Shown: piece by piece, positions 45,719 through 56,636 of the stretch
Numbering within the stretch: position 1 is the stretch's first letter
Layout of the letters: every line of letters begins with the position of its first letter
Translations under genes and position numbers: made by a program
The notes under the pieces: model-generated
What the model was told of the DNA's origin: nothing
What the model saw: only the letters and a program-made list of their open reading frames with translations
The model's database searches: none
DNA from: Clitopilus passeckerianus
Lineage: Eukaryota > Basidiomycota > Agaricomycetes > Agaricales > Entolomataceae
Direction: 5' to 3'
DNA length: 64,000 nt
Assembly: GCA_944990035.1 (NCBI GenBank)
Contig: CALYLX010000152.1
Coordinates: 434,001-498,000 of the forward strand

Positions 45719-47375
45719 ATGATTCGCTCTGCCTCAGCTGTTATCTTCATCGCCGCTGCTATCCGTGCAGTCTCTGCCCAGACGCCTCCGTGAGTATTGG
45801 TGCAGAATCTCCTAGAACTTCCCTCTGATACACACAACGACGACAGGTTCACCGGTGCTCTCTTAGTCCAACCAGCATTGGGAACTAGTGCGTTTTCTTC
45901 CTTACACCTTGAAGGCGTTTCTCTGACATTACTATTCAGATGCATGCTTGACTGTGGCTTCCAACGCTGACGGCGCCATTGTTTCCATCCAAACCTGCAC
46001 TGGTGACGCCAACCAGAAATGGACCTTCACCAACGGTGCTATCAAGGTTTACGGAAACAAATGCCTCGACGTTGTCGATGGTGTTAATGCCGACGGCACT
46101 AAACTCCAAGTCTGGTCGTGCGACACCCCCAACGCCAACCAGAAATGGTCCTATTCCGTCTGGGATAACTCTATCACCTGGGTTAACCACGGCAAGTGCC
46201 TTGACCTCACTAAGGCTAGCACTGCTCCTGGCAATCGTGTATGTTTCCCAACTACTTGGACTCGTCGGTTTACTCATCCAATATATCATCCAGCCCCAAG
46301 TCTGGACTTGCAACGGCGCAACCAACGCCAACAAGGTCTGGAATGTCGGTTACCTCCCCACCCAGCTTCCTGCCACCTCCCAGAGCGGCCAATACGGAAC
46401 CAACACATGTGGTACCACCTCCAGTCAAACTTCCAATTGCCAAACCGCATGGATGAAGTGAGCTTGCATCCTTTCCTCTCAAACTTCGAAAACCCCTGAC
46501 CTTCTACCCCTCTCTAGCTCTGCCGAGGACTTCTGCCTCTGGGCACCTCGTGAGTACCCTTTCTTCCTTCATTTCCTGGCCCCATCTGACTGCACCCCTG
46601 TCCCTTCTAGCTAACCCCAACAGCACTATCGGCGACACTGAGCACGAGGCTGTCGCTTGGTGCACCAAGTCCGGCCGCGGTACTCGTACCATCCCCAACG
46701 GAGCTCTCAAGGGTGTTCACTTCGTCAAGACTCCCGACTACGTTCAAGTTACCGGTGTTGGCGATTTCACCAAGTTGAACATCAAGAAGGGCGATGCTGG
46801 TGGTGAGCTTGATAACCGTGGTGCTGACGGCCGTGGTAACCCTGGTATGTCTTGACTATGCTCACCATTATCGTTGTTGGTTTCTGATCGTGGTCTTTCC
46901 AGCTGGTGGTCTCATTTACGGAAACACCTTCGGCTCTGGTGTGCAATACCACGAATGGACCGAGTTCATCTCTGATAACGAGTTCTGCATTCGTGCCTGT
47001 ATTGGCGGTTCTGCTACCAAGCTCTGCAACCACGTCTACGACGAGATGGGTTGCTACTGGGTAATTCCTTCCGAAATCTTCTCAACCTTATCATTGTATT
47101 GACTTTCACTTCCCCAGAACATCCCCGCCAACTACGACGCCGGTACCTTCGAGGACTGTGAGGGCGATAATGATCTTCCTATGGGTGTCTACGGCACCAG
47201 CACCTGGCACCAGGGTACCTCTCCCACCCCTGCCCCCCACCCAGCTGCTGCCTCTTCCAACTGCGTGGCACACCCCACCATTTCCGTCACCCCTGCCAAC
47301 AAGGCTGCCAAGAAGCGCATGGTCTTCCACGATGAGGCTATCCTCCCCCGCCAGACCCCTGCCCCTCTTGTTTGA
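45719..47375 (+). CDS. Secreted ricin-B lectin fused to macrophage-activating-glycoprotein-like domain, paralogue 3
   Basis: More diverged family member: signal peptide SAVIFIAAAIRAVSAQ; trefoil with NACLTVASNA, DANQKWTF, NKCLDVVDG, NANQKWSY, GKCLDLTKAS and ANKVWNVGY; then SAEDFCLWAPP, EAVAWCTKSGRGTRTIPNG, GDFTKLNI and the Cys-rich block. It has an intron at 46550-46610 inside the APP codons that copies 1 and 2 lack, and lacks the intron they carry before QPMGVYG. The tail has KKR and ends TPAPLV. Third member of a same-strand trio; likely secreted carbohydrate binder. No breaks seen. Confidence 0.9.
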
Positions 47376-47591
47376 GTGGTGATGATGTTGAATGTACTTC
47401 TTGGATGAACACTATACCTTGTTGTACTTCATAGGATGTTTCATTATTGTTACGTTGCCCTACCTTACTTACCTCTCTTCGCCTGGACTTTGGACTCTAG
47501 TTTGTTGTTATAATAAATGGACATTACTTGCTGATACAACTTGAGAGAATACTAAGGCTACAAGACATTCGCAAGATGAATAGATTTGATC

Positions 47592-49410
47592 CTAAAACCC
47601 CTTATGATCCCATACGTTTCCAACCGGACTATACTCCTTCACCCCCTTCCCCAACAACCTCTGCATCGTCAAAGCCGCCGTCCGAATGAAGAGGGATCCA
47701 TCAAGGCATTCCGCTCCTTCCAACTCCGTCCCTCTGAAGTCCTCTTCCCCAGCCTTCCGCTTCCCATAAACCTTCGCGAAATGTGACAAAGCGCGTTGAA
47801 GCTTGGGTAGATGATCATCAGGGAAGGTGATAGTAGTTTCGAGTATTTCTTCCCATAGTTTATCCTCGGAATGAGAGCGACCTGCACCTTCGACGGAGTG
47901 GTCGACGCCGTTCGGGAGTTGTATTGTTGGTGAAGGTTGTGGGAGAGCCGAAAGAGAGGTTGGGAGGGGAGCAGACATGAACGAGCGGATGTCGGGGACA
48001 GGGCGACCGCGAGTTAGCCAGTATATGAGCGTTGTGATGAAGTAACCCCGTAGACACAGTTCTTGGTACGCTGGTTTAAGTTGTGTCATGAACGTGCTCA
48101 GGAAGATGGATGAATTGACCAGATGCATCCTATCAGGTCCCGGGATTAGCAAAACCTCGAAATGCGAACCTCATGAAAATGACTTACAAGTAGAAATCCG
48201 CCCTGAATTCCTCCTCCGAAATCCTTCCTCCGACACCATACAGCAACACGTTCATCCACACCAGCTCCTCGACCTTCCTCCCCACCACCTCCGGATCCTG
48301 CGCATCGAACGTCCACTGAGACGCATATTCCCTTAGGACCTCCTGATGCCTTGCTACTGCCCTAGGCCGAACTGCAAGTCTCCTCTTGAACCTAAGCCTG
48401 CTATCCGTGGACATCCGGGCAAGGATGTCGAAGGCATGCGTTTCCTTTCCGCCTGCGGTTCTCGAGGAAGAGGAGCTCTGCAATGCCGAGTCCCACCAGG
48501 ATGGAGGAAACAAGCAGGAGAAGGTATTCGCCTGATGAATTGCTACTGAGGCCAGACCTGGAGAAACAAAATTGCATTAGCCTATCTAGCGCGGATACGA
48601 CGAGAGGAGGAGAAAACGGACCTTCAGCGGTCAACCCAGGTAGACCCATCTCGAGGCCACATCCAAGGTGGATGAAGGCATGCATAAGGCCGTCGTATAA
48701 CCGGCTATACATCCCTCGTTTCGGTATCCGCGTAGCTAGCATTTCGTTGGGCCGCGTTTCCGCCTTGCCTTCATCTTCTGAGGAGGATGACGACAAGGGA
48801 GGAGAGGATGGGTGGGTGAGATCTTCGCCCTCCTCGTAATTTGCCTCCAAGTTAAAAATGTACTCCTCCAGGGTTTGTGGCACAGATTTAGCTTCCAGTT
48901 CTTCTTTGAAGAAGTCTAGGTAGGCTTTGTAGTACCTTCAAACCATTCTCTCATCAACGCCTTTGTCTGAGTCACTGGAAGGAGGGCAACACATACCTAT
49001 CATCCCCCAAATGCTCCGAAAAGTTCTCATTCGTAATAACCTCCAATTCTGTATCCCGACGGTCGTGCAAAACCTCCCGATGGCCACCCAAATCATACGC
49101 AGCTTCAAGCGTATTCTTCTGTGCGCCAAGAGCCCATAGTGTTAGTGTGTAATGAGCTGCATGGCTAGTAAAACAAATCGTTGATCAGTTTCGGCCAACA
49201 ATGAGGGCAGAGCGGTGAAGTTTGGACTCACTTATGCAACCCATCCTCGCCCTCAGAGGAAAATAGGACATGGTAGTTGTCGTGGTTATCCTTCAATAGC
49301 CTCAAAAGTGTTTCTGTCGCTTCTGGTGTCGTATGTGCCCAAGTTGGGTGAGGAAGGGCTGATGCGGTTTCAGAGGAAGAAGAGGGTGGTGAAGGGGTAG
49401 GAAACTCCAT
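47592..49410 (-). CDS. Questin oxidase-like protein (DUF4243)
   Basis: Family named after questin oxidase, which performs Baeyer-Villiger-type anthraquinone ring cleavage in geodin biosynthesis; most fungal members are uncharacterised. Six exons or so from ATG 49410: an N-terminal Ser/Pro-rich segment, LLRLLKDNHDNYHVLFSSEG, then HAAHYTLTLWALGA with the conserved His pair, ENFSEHLGDDRYYKAYLDFF, MHAFIHLGCGLEMGLPGLTA with its His residues, EGLASVAIHQ, and a C-terminal stretch with an LRGYFITTLIYWLTRGRP helix. Length about 500 residues, normal for the family. No polyketide synthase or other cluster gene nearby, so a secondary-metabolite role is not supported here. The neighbours face in different directions. 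Confidence 0.85.
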
Positions 49411-49816
49411 GGCGTTCAAGACTTGAAAGGTAGTAGGAGCTTAGAGACTAGCACCCCAAGCCTTTTAATATCCTCACAACACGAGGCCGAGGGAATTAAT
49501 TGTGCGGTCGGAGTAATGAAGTCATAACGCCTGTCTGTTCCACCGCGACTTAGCCCGCTAATTGGCAGACGGCATGAATGGATCAACACGGTGACATCCA
49601 ACCCGCTGCTTGTGGGGCCGAAGTAGCCTGAGAGTACGCCGTAAAGCAGAGTATCCATGCCCCGGCCAAGCGACGCAATTTCATATTTGTTGGGACAGCT
49701 GACCCGTTATTGTGGGAGAAGTTCACTGCACTGAACGCCGCAACACTAGCGATGAGAATCCAACGGTGTATTGCAGACTAGCGATCTACACATACATGCT
49801 ACAGCCCGTGACCAAA
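49411..49816. other. Spacer between questin oxidase-like promoter and LCP5 tail
   Basis: About 400 bp with no gene. The left half should be the promoter of the minus-strand questin oxidase-like gene and the right half the LCP5 3' end. Confidence 0.5.
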
Positions 49817-51102
49817 TCACCTCCCCGAAGAACTCTTCTTAAGTCTCCGCTTAGCCGCCTTCGCAGCCTGGTCAAACCGACTCTTCTTCCTGGGCCGCTC
49901 ACCATCCACTTCCCCACCCTCATCCTCATCTCCCCGTTTCCTCCCACCCTCACCCCGACTCCTCTCCAGCACACTCTTCTTCTTCCCCCTCATCCTCAAC
50001 TCTTCATACCCATCTCCCGCCACCTTCGACCCCCGGCCCTTACTATGCTCACCCCTCTCCACACTCCTCAACACATCCCCAAACTCGTCCTCCAGCCCGC
50101 CAGCTCTTCTCCTCCCTCTGGCATTCCCGGCGCCAGCAAGCGTCCCACCCAATGCCAAATCAGCCTCATCCCTCTCCCGCTGCTTTGCATCCCGTTTCTT
50201 CATGACCAACCGCGTGAAGTTCTCCTCCTCAAAGTCGTTCAGCCTCTTCAAGTACTTCGCGCGACCGCTCTCCATGCTCGGTGCACCACCCAGACCAGAA
50301 GTCGTCTCTATATGCGGGCGGGACATATCGGACGAGAGGGCTGCGAGGGCAGATGGGATGGGAGGACGTTCTTTGCGTTGTTGGGATCTGGATTTGGAGT
50401 TCGTGGTGGGGAGGTAGGGAACTGGTGCAACGCGGGGTGGGCGGTATATTCCTCCTCCTGAGGTGGTAGGATCGAAGTCATCTGGGAGGTCTTCCGCTGC
50501 TTCGTCGCCTGAGCCATCAGGATCAACGAGGTTTTGTGGGTTGGGGCGGAAGGCTAATGGGTCTGTTCATAGCATAGCATATAGTCAGCATATATGTGTA
50601 GTTTGAGCGTAAAGGAAAGGACAAACCATTCGTGATGTCCTCACTACCCTTCTGTGGCTCCTCTTGCGCCAACCTGACCAATTTTTGAATTTGGTATTGC
50701 ATACGCATTTCGAGGGTTTTGATTTTTTCCAGGACGATCCTGGTTTCTACCATCCCATCGACGAGATCGCCAGCACCGCTTCCTCTCTGATCCCTTTCGG
50801 TTGAACTGAAAGGTTGTGCAGGTGGTGATCGAGTGCTGAGAGTGTGTCCAGAGACTCGATGGCATGAAAGGAGGACGAGTCCATTGAGGTATGAGAGCAG
50901 AGCGTGATGCTTGAGGGACAGCAAGGAAATGCCAGATCTCGTGTCCAGTTGGCCCTTTCTTTGAAGAGCATTAGGTCCTGTGCAAGAACAGAATGATATC
51001 GATAAAACTTACCTGTCGGCGATGGACTTGATCAATTGTCGTACAGATGACATACTAGTCGCCATCTCGTCCATGAGGGTACAGAATTGTTCCCCTTCCA
51101 TC
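49817..51102 (-). CDS. LCP5: LCP5/neuroguidin-like U3 snoRNP-associated protein (Sas10/Utp3/C1D family)
   Basis: Nucleolar protein of the small-subunit processome needed for 18S rRNA maturation. Exons: MEGEQFCTLMDEMATSM... (ATG 51102), then KGQLDTRSGISLLSLKHHAL with a helical Sas10/C1D domain (LLSYLNGLVLL, VLEKIKTLEMRMQYQIQKLV), then an acidic linker (DPDGSGDEAAEDLPDDFDP) and YRPPRVAPVPY, the family signature, followed by LNDFEEENFTRLVMKKRDAK and a basic nucleolar tail ending RRLKKSSSGR. This order matches Lcp5/neuroguidin rather than Sas10 itself. About 370 residues. Three or four exons; the intron 1 acceptor was placed after CTTCAAAG because the earlier CAG would give a stop. Confidence 0.9.
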
Positions 51103-51966
51103 TTTCAAGCCTGCAGTAAAAATTTTCAGTACCAGGTAATCTCAGAAACCGAAGCAAAGAGAAAGAATCAGTTAACGGTTTTCTAGGCCGCCGCTCGTTG
51201 AGCGTAGTGCGTCTCAGCAATGATTTTCTGAGCCCAGTGCGTTTCTTCATACAAGTATCGTGGAATGCAAGGGAGCTTGGTCGACTTACCCTAGATGATG
51301 GTGGTTTCTGGGAAGGAGTTTTCGTGGGAATATCTTGCCATTTCGCGGCGCCAAGTAACTTGAACGCAACGACGACGCTGCAAATGGCGTTGGCGACAAC
51401 AACTTGAACTCTTCGGTCGTCGCCATTGCTATTATCGAAGCTTTCATGTACTGCTTAAAACTTTGGAGAAAATCAACACTACAGCAGATTTCAGCGATCA
51501 AGTTGCAAACAGACCTTTCATGGTGTTGTTGAGCCACTGACAGCGACCACCACCCCGCCACTGCCAACTATTGAACTATCCGTCCGTGCCATGTTCAGAT
51601 AGGTCGCAGCCACGAAGGATGCACACTATTCTTCCGCCTTCAAGCCACGTTGATGTGGTTGATTGTGGAGGTGCTTGTGCAAATCCAATCACACGCCTAC
51701 TTGCCCAGCGGACCGAGTTCACCCAATCAGGTCATGCTGCCTCCCATCGAATAACGGAACTCTCCTAACGCCTGAGGCATGAGAGCCTGAGAGCCTGACA
51801 TTCCAAAGAAGGCTTCAGAGATAACAAACACACCGTTTTGAATGACGGAACTGTCGTCAAGCCTAACAACCCCACAGTCCAAAGATGGGTTCACAGATAA
51901 CAGACGAAAGATTTTCCTACTTTACACTGGGGTAGAACTGGCCTTGGCTCTGGCTTGCGACCTGGG
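51103..51966. other. Divergent promoter region, LCP5 and permease 1
   Basis: About 860 bp with no convincing gene. A short internal repeat occurs near 51775-51910: the CAGAGATAACA-type segment follows CAAAGA at about 51803 and again at about 51880. No TATA box seen. Confidence 0.45.
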
Positions 51967-54026
51967 ATGTCGCCCCACACTGCTTTAGCCAACGAGCGTC
52001 ACCCCAGCTATGGATCCGTGTCTACCGTCGCTCAGAAACGTGCCAGCGATGTGGAAGAAGTGCCAGAAGTTGAGGCGCCTCCAGAGGTCGTAACTGAACG
52101 CGCCTCAAACGAGGCCCATTTAATTGGCATACCGTCTGCTATTTTCATGATTGTCAGTCGGATGATAGGAGCTGCGTATGTCTTTTGTTCTTTGTTTTGC
52201 AGATCTCTTCAACTGACATGGCTGGCTCTAGGATATTCATGACGCCCAGCACAATTCTTGCTCAGAGTGGGAGCGTCGGGCTATTCCTGTAAGCCGCCTC
52301 CCAACCGGTCCTTCGTGAGGTCTCACTCATGTTTCCTGATTCTACAGGTTAATGTGGATAGTCGGAGGTGTGATTGCGTATCTTGGTATGCAAGTATACG
52401 TCGTTTGGGGGACAGTACGTTTTTCATCAGCTCTATGCTGATCGGCCCTAAAGTGACTCTGGCAACAGGCGATTCCCCGCAATGGAGGCGACAAGAACTA
52501 CGTTGAATATCTCTTCCCCAAACCGAAAGGGCTCGCAACATCGACCTATGCAGCTTATGCTACCTTGATCGGTACGTATCCTCTTCATGCCCCTTTTCTG
52601 ACACTGTCTAAGTACAATTGCCACTTCTAGGATCCACAGCAGGGAACTGCATCGCGTTCTCCCAGTACCTCTTCAAAGCGCTCCTGATCCAAACTTCACC
52701 AGCGTCAGGTCCATCCCTATCTTCGCCCTCTGGCCCCAGTGAAACCAACTCCTTCTCTCTAAAATTAACCGCCTTCACCTGCATCACCTTCTGCACGCTC
52801 GTCCACGGGCTTCTCCCCTCCTTTGGAGTCAAGCTCCAAAGCGCATTCGGCGTGCTCAAAATCACCGTAATAGCCTTCGTAGTAGGATCTGGAATCATAG
52901 CCTTTGCTCGTGGACCATGGCACGCCAACGGTCCCGCGCCACCAAACCGAAACCGAAACTTCGAGAACATCTGGGAAGGCACAACCACCTCCCCCGCCGA
53001 ATTCTGTACCGCCCTCTACAGCGTCCTCTGGGGCTACGGCGGATACTACCACATCAACTACGCCCTCGCCGAGGTCAAATCTCCCAAACGCACATTGCGA
53101 ATCGCTGGGCCGCTGGCAACTGCGCTTGTTGCGTTTTGTTATATTTCGGCAAATTTGGCATACCTGGCGGCTGCGTCGAAGGAGGAGATTGTTGGGTCGA
53201 GTAAGGGTGGTGGTGGAGGGGAGGGCGAAGGAAGGGTGTTGGTTGCTGCGCTGTTGTTTAGGAATGTGTGGGGACCGGGGAGGATGGAAAGGGTGTTGGA
53301 TGGGTTCGTGGCGATGTGTGCGATGGGGAATGTTTTGTCTGTGGTGGGTTCTTTCTGTTGCGGCTTCAGTTCTCAATTCATCTGCTAATGATGTTTGTTG
53401 GGTATGAAGATGTACACGCAAGGCAGAGTCAACCAAGAACTCGCCAAAGAAGGTGTTTTACCGGCTAGCAAGTTCTGGGCATCCAGTCTTCCGGTTGGCG
53501 CACCGTTGGCTGGGTTGAGTCTGCGTAGGTTCCTTCCGTCTTCTACAATACACCACCGCTCACGCGAAATTTAGATTGGCTTGTATGCACCTTGGTGATA
53601 TTCGGCATCTCCGCAAAGGATGCCTACCAATTCGTTATCAACGTCGTACGTCTCCACTTCCACAACTACTATCGCACTTCACTAACCACTCCCATCCTTC
53701 ATTTGCAGAGATCATACCCAGGAGCAGTCATCAACGTCCTTATCTCCTTCGGCCTCATCTACCTCTCCTATTCCCGTCGTTCCCCATCCACTAACTCGGA
53801 TTCAGATAACAAAATCCCAAAACTCTCCACCTTCAGCCTCCTCTCCGCTCTCATGTTCGGACTCGCTAATACCTTTCTACTAATCGCGCCTTTCGTACCT
53901 CCGCCTGAGGGAAGTCGGCCGTATGAGAGTTTGCCGTATTGGATACATATTGTTGGTGGGTGGGCGGTGTTTGGGTTGGGTGTGGTTTGGTGGGTTGTTT
54001 GGAGGTGGGGGGATTGGGGGAGGTAG
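51967..54026 (+). CDS. Methionine-permease-like amino acid transporter (Mup1/LAT type), copy 1
   Basis: APC-superfamily transporter of the plasma membrane, about 12 helices. Seen: a hydrophilic N-terminus with HPSYGSVSTVAQKRA; helix 1 VSRMIGAAIFMTPSTILAQS with the substrate-binding G-A-x-IF stretch; GLFLLMWIVGG; IPRNGGDKNYVEYLF, the loop typical of the high-affinity methionine permease group; AGNCIAFSQYLFKALL; LWGYGGYYHINYALAEVKSP; FGISAKDAYQFVIN; and C-terminal helices ending WRWGDWGR. Seven or so exons. A Gly-rich insert SSKGGGGGEGEGR between two helices is absent from the facing paralogue. Methionine specificity is by family only; general amino acid or cysteine transport is possible. The tail faces copy 2, 234 bp away. 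Confidence 0.9.
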
Positions 54027-54260
54027 GGAGGAAAGGATTTCGGGGATGATGCTTGTACTTCAACTGTATACCTAGATGAAGCAATAGATCGAATCTATTA
54101 TGCACTTCCATCCTGGCTGGTAGAAAAAGGCTCTTTGCCAGCCATCGTGATAAAGTTCAAAACAGGCCATATCGACAGGGCCAATCTATCTCTCATTTAC
54201 TGGGGTAACTTTACTCTATTCCAACTGTCCAATAGCTATCCCCTACTCTAATCTACTCTA

Positions 54261-56286
54261 TCACTCAACCCTCCCCTTCCCAACCCTCCTAAACACCCCC
54301 CTCCTAACCCCATCCTCACCCACCACATCCTCCCTCTCAACCCGATACCCACCCCACCACGGCCCCAGCCTCGCCCACACAACCCAATACACCGCCCCCA
54401 CGCCGAAAACCGCCCACCCTCCAACCGCATGGACCCAATACGGTAGACTCTCATACGGTTCCGACCCCGCGGGAGGTGGGAGGAGAGGGACGAGGAAGAG
54501 GAATGTGTTGAGAAGCCCGAATGTGAGGGCTGCGAGTTGGGATAAGGGTGAGACGCGCGGCCAGTGTGGGGACGGGGGAGAGAGGGAGGGGGAGGAGAGG
54601 TAGATGATTCCGAAGGAGATTACGGCGTTTATTATTGCTAAGGGGTATGATATCTGCGGGGTGGGGTTGGGTTAGTAAGGGAAAGAGGAGGGAGGAAAGG
54701 GGACGTACGATATTTATGACGAACTCGTAGGCGTCTCCAGCGGAGATGGTAAATATTAGTATTGTACATAGAGCCCAATCTGTAGCAGAAGATAAATGGT
54801 TAGATGAGTGTCTGGAGGTTATGAAGAGGGATGAAAACGCACGAAGACTCAATCCAGTCAGTGGTGCATTAAACGGAACGCTCGATGCCCAGAACTTGCT
54901 AAACGGAAGAATCCCTTCTCTTCCCAACTCTTGGTTCACTCTCGCTTGGGAGAACATCTATGATCGAAGTCAGCTTCAATACCCAGGTATATGCAGTATA
55001 TGCAGGAAAGAAACATACCACACTCATAACATTCCCCAACGCCGAAAACGCCACAAACGCACTCAACACCCTCTCCGTCCACGCACCCCACACATTCCTA
55101 AACAACAACGCCGCCACAAGCCTCCCACTCCCCGTAATCTCCTCCTTCGTCGCAGCCGCAAAATACGCCACGTTCGCCAGTATATATAACGCAGCCACCA
55201 GCACAATCGCAACAGGCCCTGCAATCTTTATGGTCCGCGCAGGGTTCTTCACCTCACTTAGGGCATAATTCACATTCGAGAACCCTGCATACCCCCATAG
55301 AGCGTTGTAGAGTCCTAAGCAGAACGAGCTAAGGTTCGAAGTGGTGCCTTCAAATGGGTGCTCGAAGTTCCGCTGGAAGGGCGTTTGTGACCCCGCGCCT
55401 GCTTCCATCTCGAGGTGGCCCAAATACGCTGCGAGGCCGGAGCCGATGACGATGAGGAGAACGATGATTTTGAACATCCCGAGGAGGTTCTGGATGCGCA
55501 GGCCGAGGGTGACCATGCTGCCGTGGAGGAGCATTGTGAAGGTTATGCATCCGAAGCCGGTGAGCTTGAGAGCTAGGGGCGTGGGTGTGAAGGAGAGGGC
55601 TTTGAGGAAGTATTCGCCGAAGACGAGGGAGTTTCCGGCGGAGTAGGCTATGAGAAAGGGTATTTTGTTAGAACAGGCTATGGGAGAGGATAAGGGACAA
55701 GTACCTAGTAGTGTACCGAACGCTGCGTAAACCGAGGTCGAGAGAAACTTTGGTCTAGGGAACATGTATTCGAGATAGTTCTTCTCGCCTCCGCTACGTG
55801 GAAATGCCTGGATGACCCATTAGACGAGGAGTTGCAGGAATTAGGAGAGCTGCACATACCGAACCCCAGATAATGTATACGTGCATGCCAAGATATGCAA
55901 ACACACCACCAAAAATCCACATGAGCAACGAAAGACCAACGCTTCCGCTCTGTACGAGGATAGTACTAGGCGTAGCAAACACGCTGTATTCGAACCCATG
56001 AGCTCCTGCGCACACTCGAAAGCCAAAGTTCCACGACTCACGCAGTCCCAATCATCCTATTGAGAATAATAAACACCGCAGAAAACACCCCAATAACCCT
56101 CTTCCCCTCCTGAGCAACACCAGCAATCCCGCCAACCTCCTCGCCATCTAAAAGTCCAGTCGTCTCTCTATCATTCAAGCCATCATCTGAATCCGCATCC
56201 CCGCCAGCGTTCCCAGCACGCTTCTGTGCAACAGTCGATATCGATCCATAGCTCTGGTGTCGCTGCGCAGCGATTCTCAGCGACAT
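54261..56286 (-). CDS. Methionine-permease-like amino acid transporter (Mup1/LAT type), copy 2
   Basis: Paralogue of the gene at 51967 in opposite orientation. N-terminus HQSYGSISTVAQKRA from ATG 56286, then LNRMIGTAVFATPSTILVQS, SLLMWIFGGVFAYLG, a GGEKNYLEYMF loop, YSAGNSLVFGEYFLKALS, LWGYAGFSNVNYALSEVKNP, VNQELGREGILPFSKFWASS, FTISAGDAYEFVIN and WVHAVGGWAVFGVG, and a basic tail about 25 residues longer than copy 1 (RREDVV..., RRVGKGRVE). Introns mostly match copy 1 in place. No frame break. The pair probably arose by inverted local duplication; sequence divergence suggests it is not recent. Confidence 0.9.
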
Positions 56287-56636
56287 TCCAGAGTCGTCAC
56301 CGTCCCAGGTTGAGCGGTGTAGTGTGTAGGAGGAAGACAGGAGCAAGAGCCGGCGTGAGCGTGCTTGGGGTCATGTACTATCAGGCGTATCACCGGTTTG
56401 GGCAGTCTGGGGCGAGTGACCTTATTGAGCCGAATAAGGTCAGCATGGCGTTCGATTGTACCACGATCACGACAAGAACGCTGGACTAGCTTGCATTTCT
56501 GTGGTTTATTGCTAGAACTCAATTGGTTTGGTCTATGGCTGAAAAGAATGGTGGTACTACTGTACAATGATGAGCTGTGGCTAGAGGAACTTTATAAATG
56601 CCTTGAATGCAGACGCATTCGACCTAGAAGACGACA
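56287..56636. other. Divergent promoter, permease 2 and SDR
   Basis: 350 bp. TTTATAAATG at about 56591-56600 is a TATA-like box about 45 bp before the SDR ATG. No gene seen. Confidence 0.5.

Larger units (their letters stand above)
42472..45725 (+). repeat. Tandem duplication unit B (lectin gene 2 with flanks)
   Basis: Second copy of the unit described at 39385-42475; about 3.25 kb. Its right end is continuous with lectin gene 3, so this is the arrangement from which unit A was duplicated, or the reverse. The boundary falls at the lectin gene 3 start codon. Confidence 0.8.

Noticed and set aside
52765..53436. Minus-strand frame of 223 codons inside permease copy 1
   Set aside because: It is a shadow of the permease exon; the plus strand encodes clear transporter motifs in the same span.
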